A stretch of 5,016 nucleotides of DNA from Pseudomonadota bacterium (GTDB lineage: Bacteria; Pseudomonadota; Alphaproteobacteria; Elsterales; Elsteraceae), in the NCBI GenBank assembly GCA_016195115.1, contig JACQAI010000008.1, positions 1 through 5,016 on the forward strand. Direction: 5' to 3'. The position numbers and the translations under genes were made by a program. Under the pieces are notes generated by a model. It did not search any database. It worked only from the letters and a program-made list of their open reading frames with translations, and was not told the DNA's origin. Shown here one piece after another: positions 4,435 through 5,016 of this stretch (the first letter of the stretch is position 1; every line of letters starts with the position of its first letter).

Positions 4435-5016
4435 TCAGATCCCAGCGAGCGCGCGTTTGATCTGTGCCGCCAGATCGGCGTGCCGGTACGGTTTGGTGAG
4501 CAGCAGTGCGCCGTGGTCGAGGCGGCTCTGGCGCACGATGGTATCCTCGGCGTGGCCGGTGGTGAACAACACCCGCATGCGCGGCGCGATCGCGCGAGCC
4601 CGCTCGACCAGCTCGCGGGTCGTCACGGTGCCGGGCATGACGACGTCGGTGAACAGGAGGTCGATCGCGCGGTGTCGCTCGATGATCGCCAGCGCCTCGG
4701 CGGCGCCGCCGGCCGCGATGACGGCATAGCCGAGGTCGCCCAACAAGCGGACCACGGCGTCGCGCACGGCGAGATCGTCCTCGACCACCAGGATGGTGTC
4801 GCTGCCCTCGCGCGCGCGGCCGTGGGCAGGCCGCCGCTCGGCGACGGTGGCGACGACACCGGCGGCGCGCGGCAGGTAGAGCCGCACGGTCGCACCCTGT
4901 CCGGGCGCGCTGGCGATCTGGACGTGGCCGCCCGACTGCTTGGCGAAGCCATAGATCATGCTGAGCCCGAGCCCGGTGCCCTGGCCATCGGGCTTGGTGG
5001 TGAAGAACGGGTCAAA
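4435..5016 (-). CDS. Hybrid sensor histidine kinase, C-terminal part (ATPase end plus receiver)
   Basis: The minus-strand frame is open through the window edge at 5016, so the N-terminus, including the sensor and His-phosphoacceptor domains, is missing. The visible 193 residues begin with the F box FDPFFTTKPDGQ and G2 box GTGLGLS of a HATPase_c domain, finishing with GGHVQIASAPGQGATVRLYLP. A linker of about 20 residues, rich in Arg and Ala, leads to a receiver domain (about 74-190). This has the acidic pair Asp80-Asp81, phospho-acceptor Asp124 (LLFTDVVMPG), conserved Thr152-Thr153 (LFTTGHAED) and Lys175 (LLTKPY). All key phosphorelay residues are intact, so it should pass phosphate from the kinase core to its own receiver. 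No output domain follows. The ATG at 4959 falls within the ATPase fold and is not the start. No partner regulator is visible in the window. Its orientation matches the cupin-HAD pair downstream, but a 123-base gap separates them. Confidence 0.9.
   Translation of the reverse strand, partial: FDPFFTTKPDGQGTGLGLSMIYGFAKQSGGHVQIASAPGQGATVRLYLPRAAGVVATVAERRPAHGRAREGSDTILVVEDDLAVRDAVVRLLGDLGYAVIAAGGAAEALAIIERHRAIDLLFTDVVMPGTVTTRELVERARAIAPRMRVLFTTGHAEDTIVRQSRLDHGALLLTKPYRHADLAAQIKRALAGI

Overview
The window is very GC-rich, and its third codon positions are almost all G or C. It has tightly packed short operons, and its proteins are of types common in soil Alphaproteobacteria (Rhizobiales or Rhodospirillales-like). 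That placement is an inference from style and protein families; there is no rRNA or other marker gene here.

Layout. (1) Bases 1-1749, plus strand: the 3' part of an ABC-importer operon. It holds the C-terminal end of a periplasmic NMT1/SsuA-type solute-binding protein (cut by the window edge) and two different TauC/SsuC-type inner-membrane permeases joined by an ATGA stop/start overlap. The ATPase is not seen and is presumably upstream. (2) Bases 1750-2237: mostly a short intergenic region with two GC-rich inverted repeats, surrounding a small hypothetical gene (1926-2147, 73 aa). (3) Bases 2238-3116, plus strand: an alpha/beta-hydrolase with the active-site set of fluoroacetate/haloacetate dehalogenases. 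(4) Bases 3117-4311, minus strand: a two-gene operon of a small cupin followed by a HAD-superfamily 'haloacid dehalogenase type II-like' protein, one base apart. (5) Bases 4435-5016, minus strand: the C-terminal end of a hybrid sensor histidine kinase (end of the ATP-binding domain plus a receiver domain), cut by the window edge.

How the genes may work together. The most interesting arrangement is the convergent meeting of two unrelated enzymes whose families both include dehalogenases. The alpha/beta-hydrolase and the HAD protein abut with no spacer, their stop codons forming the hexamer TAGCTA. With the cupin and the nearby importer, this could be a small organic-acid or haloacid uptake and breakdown locus. 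However, the HAD protein lacks two of the usual L-2-haloacid dehalogenase motif IV residues, so its substrate is open. The importer could equally carry an unrelated compound. I see no CRISPR, tRNA, rRNA, insertion sequence or phage gene. No clearly new system is evident; the findings below are the points worth testing.
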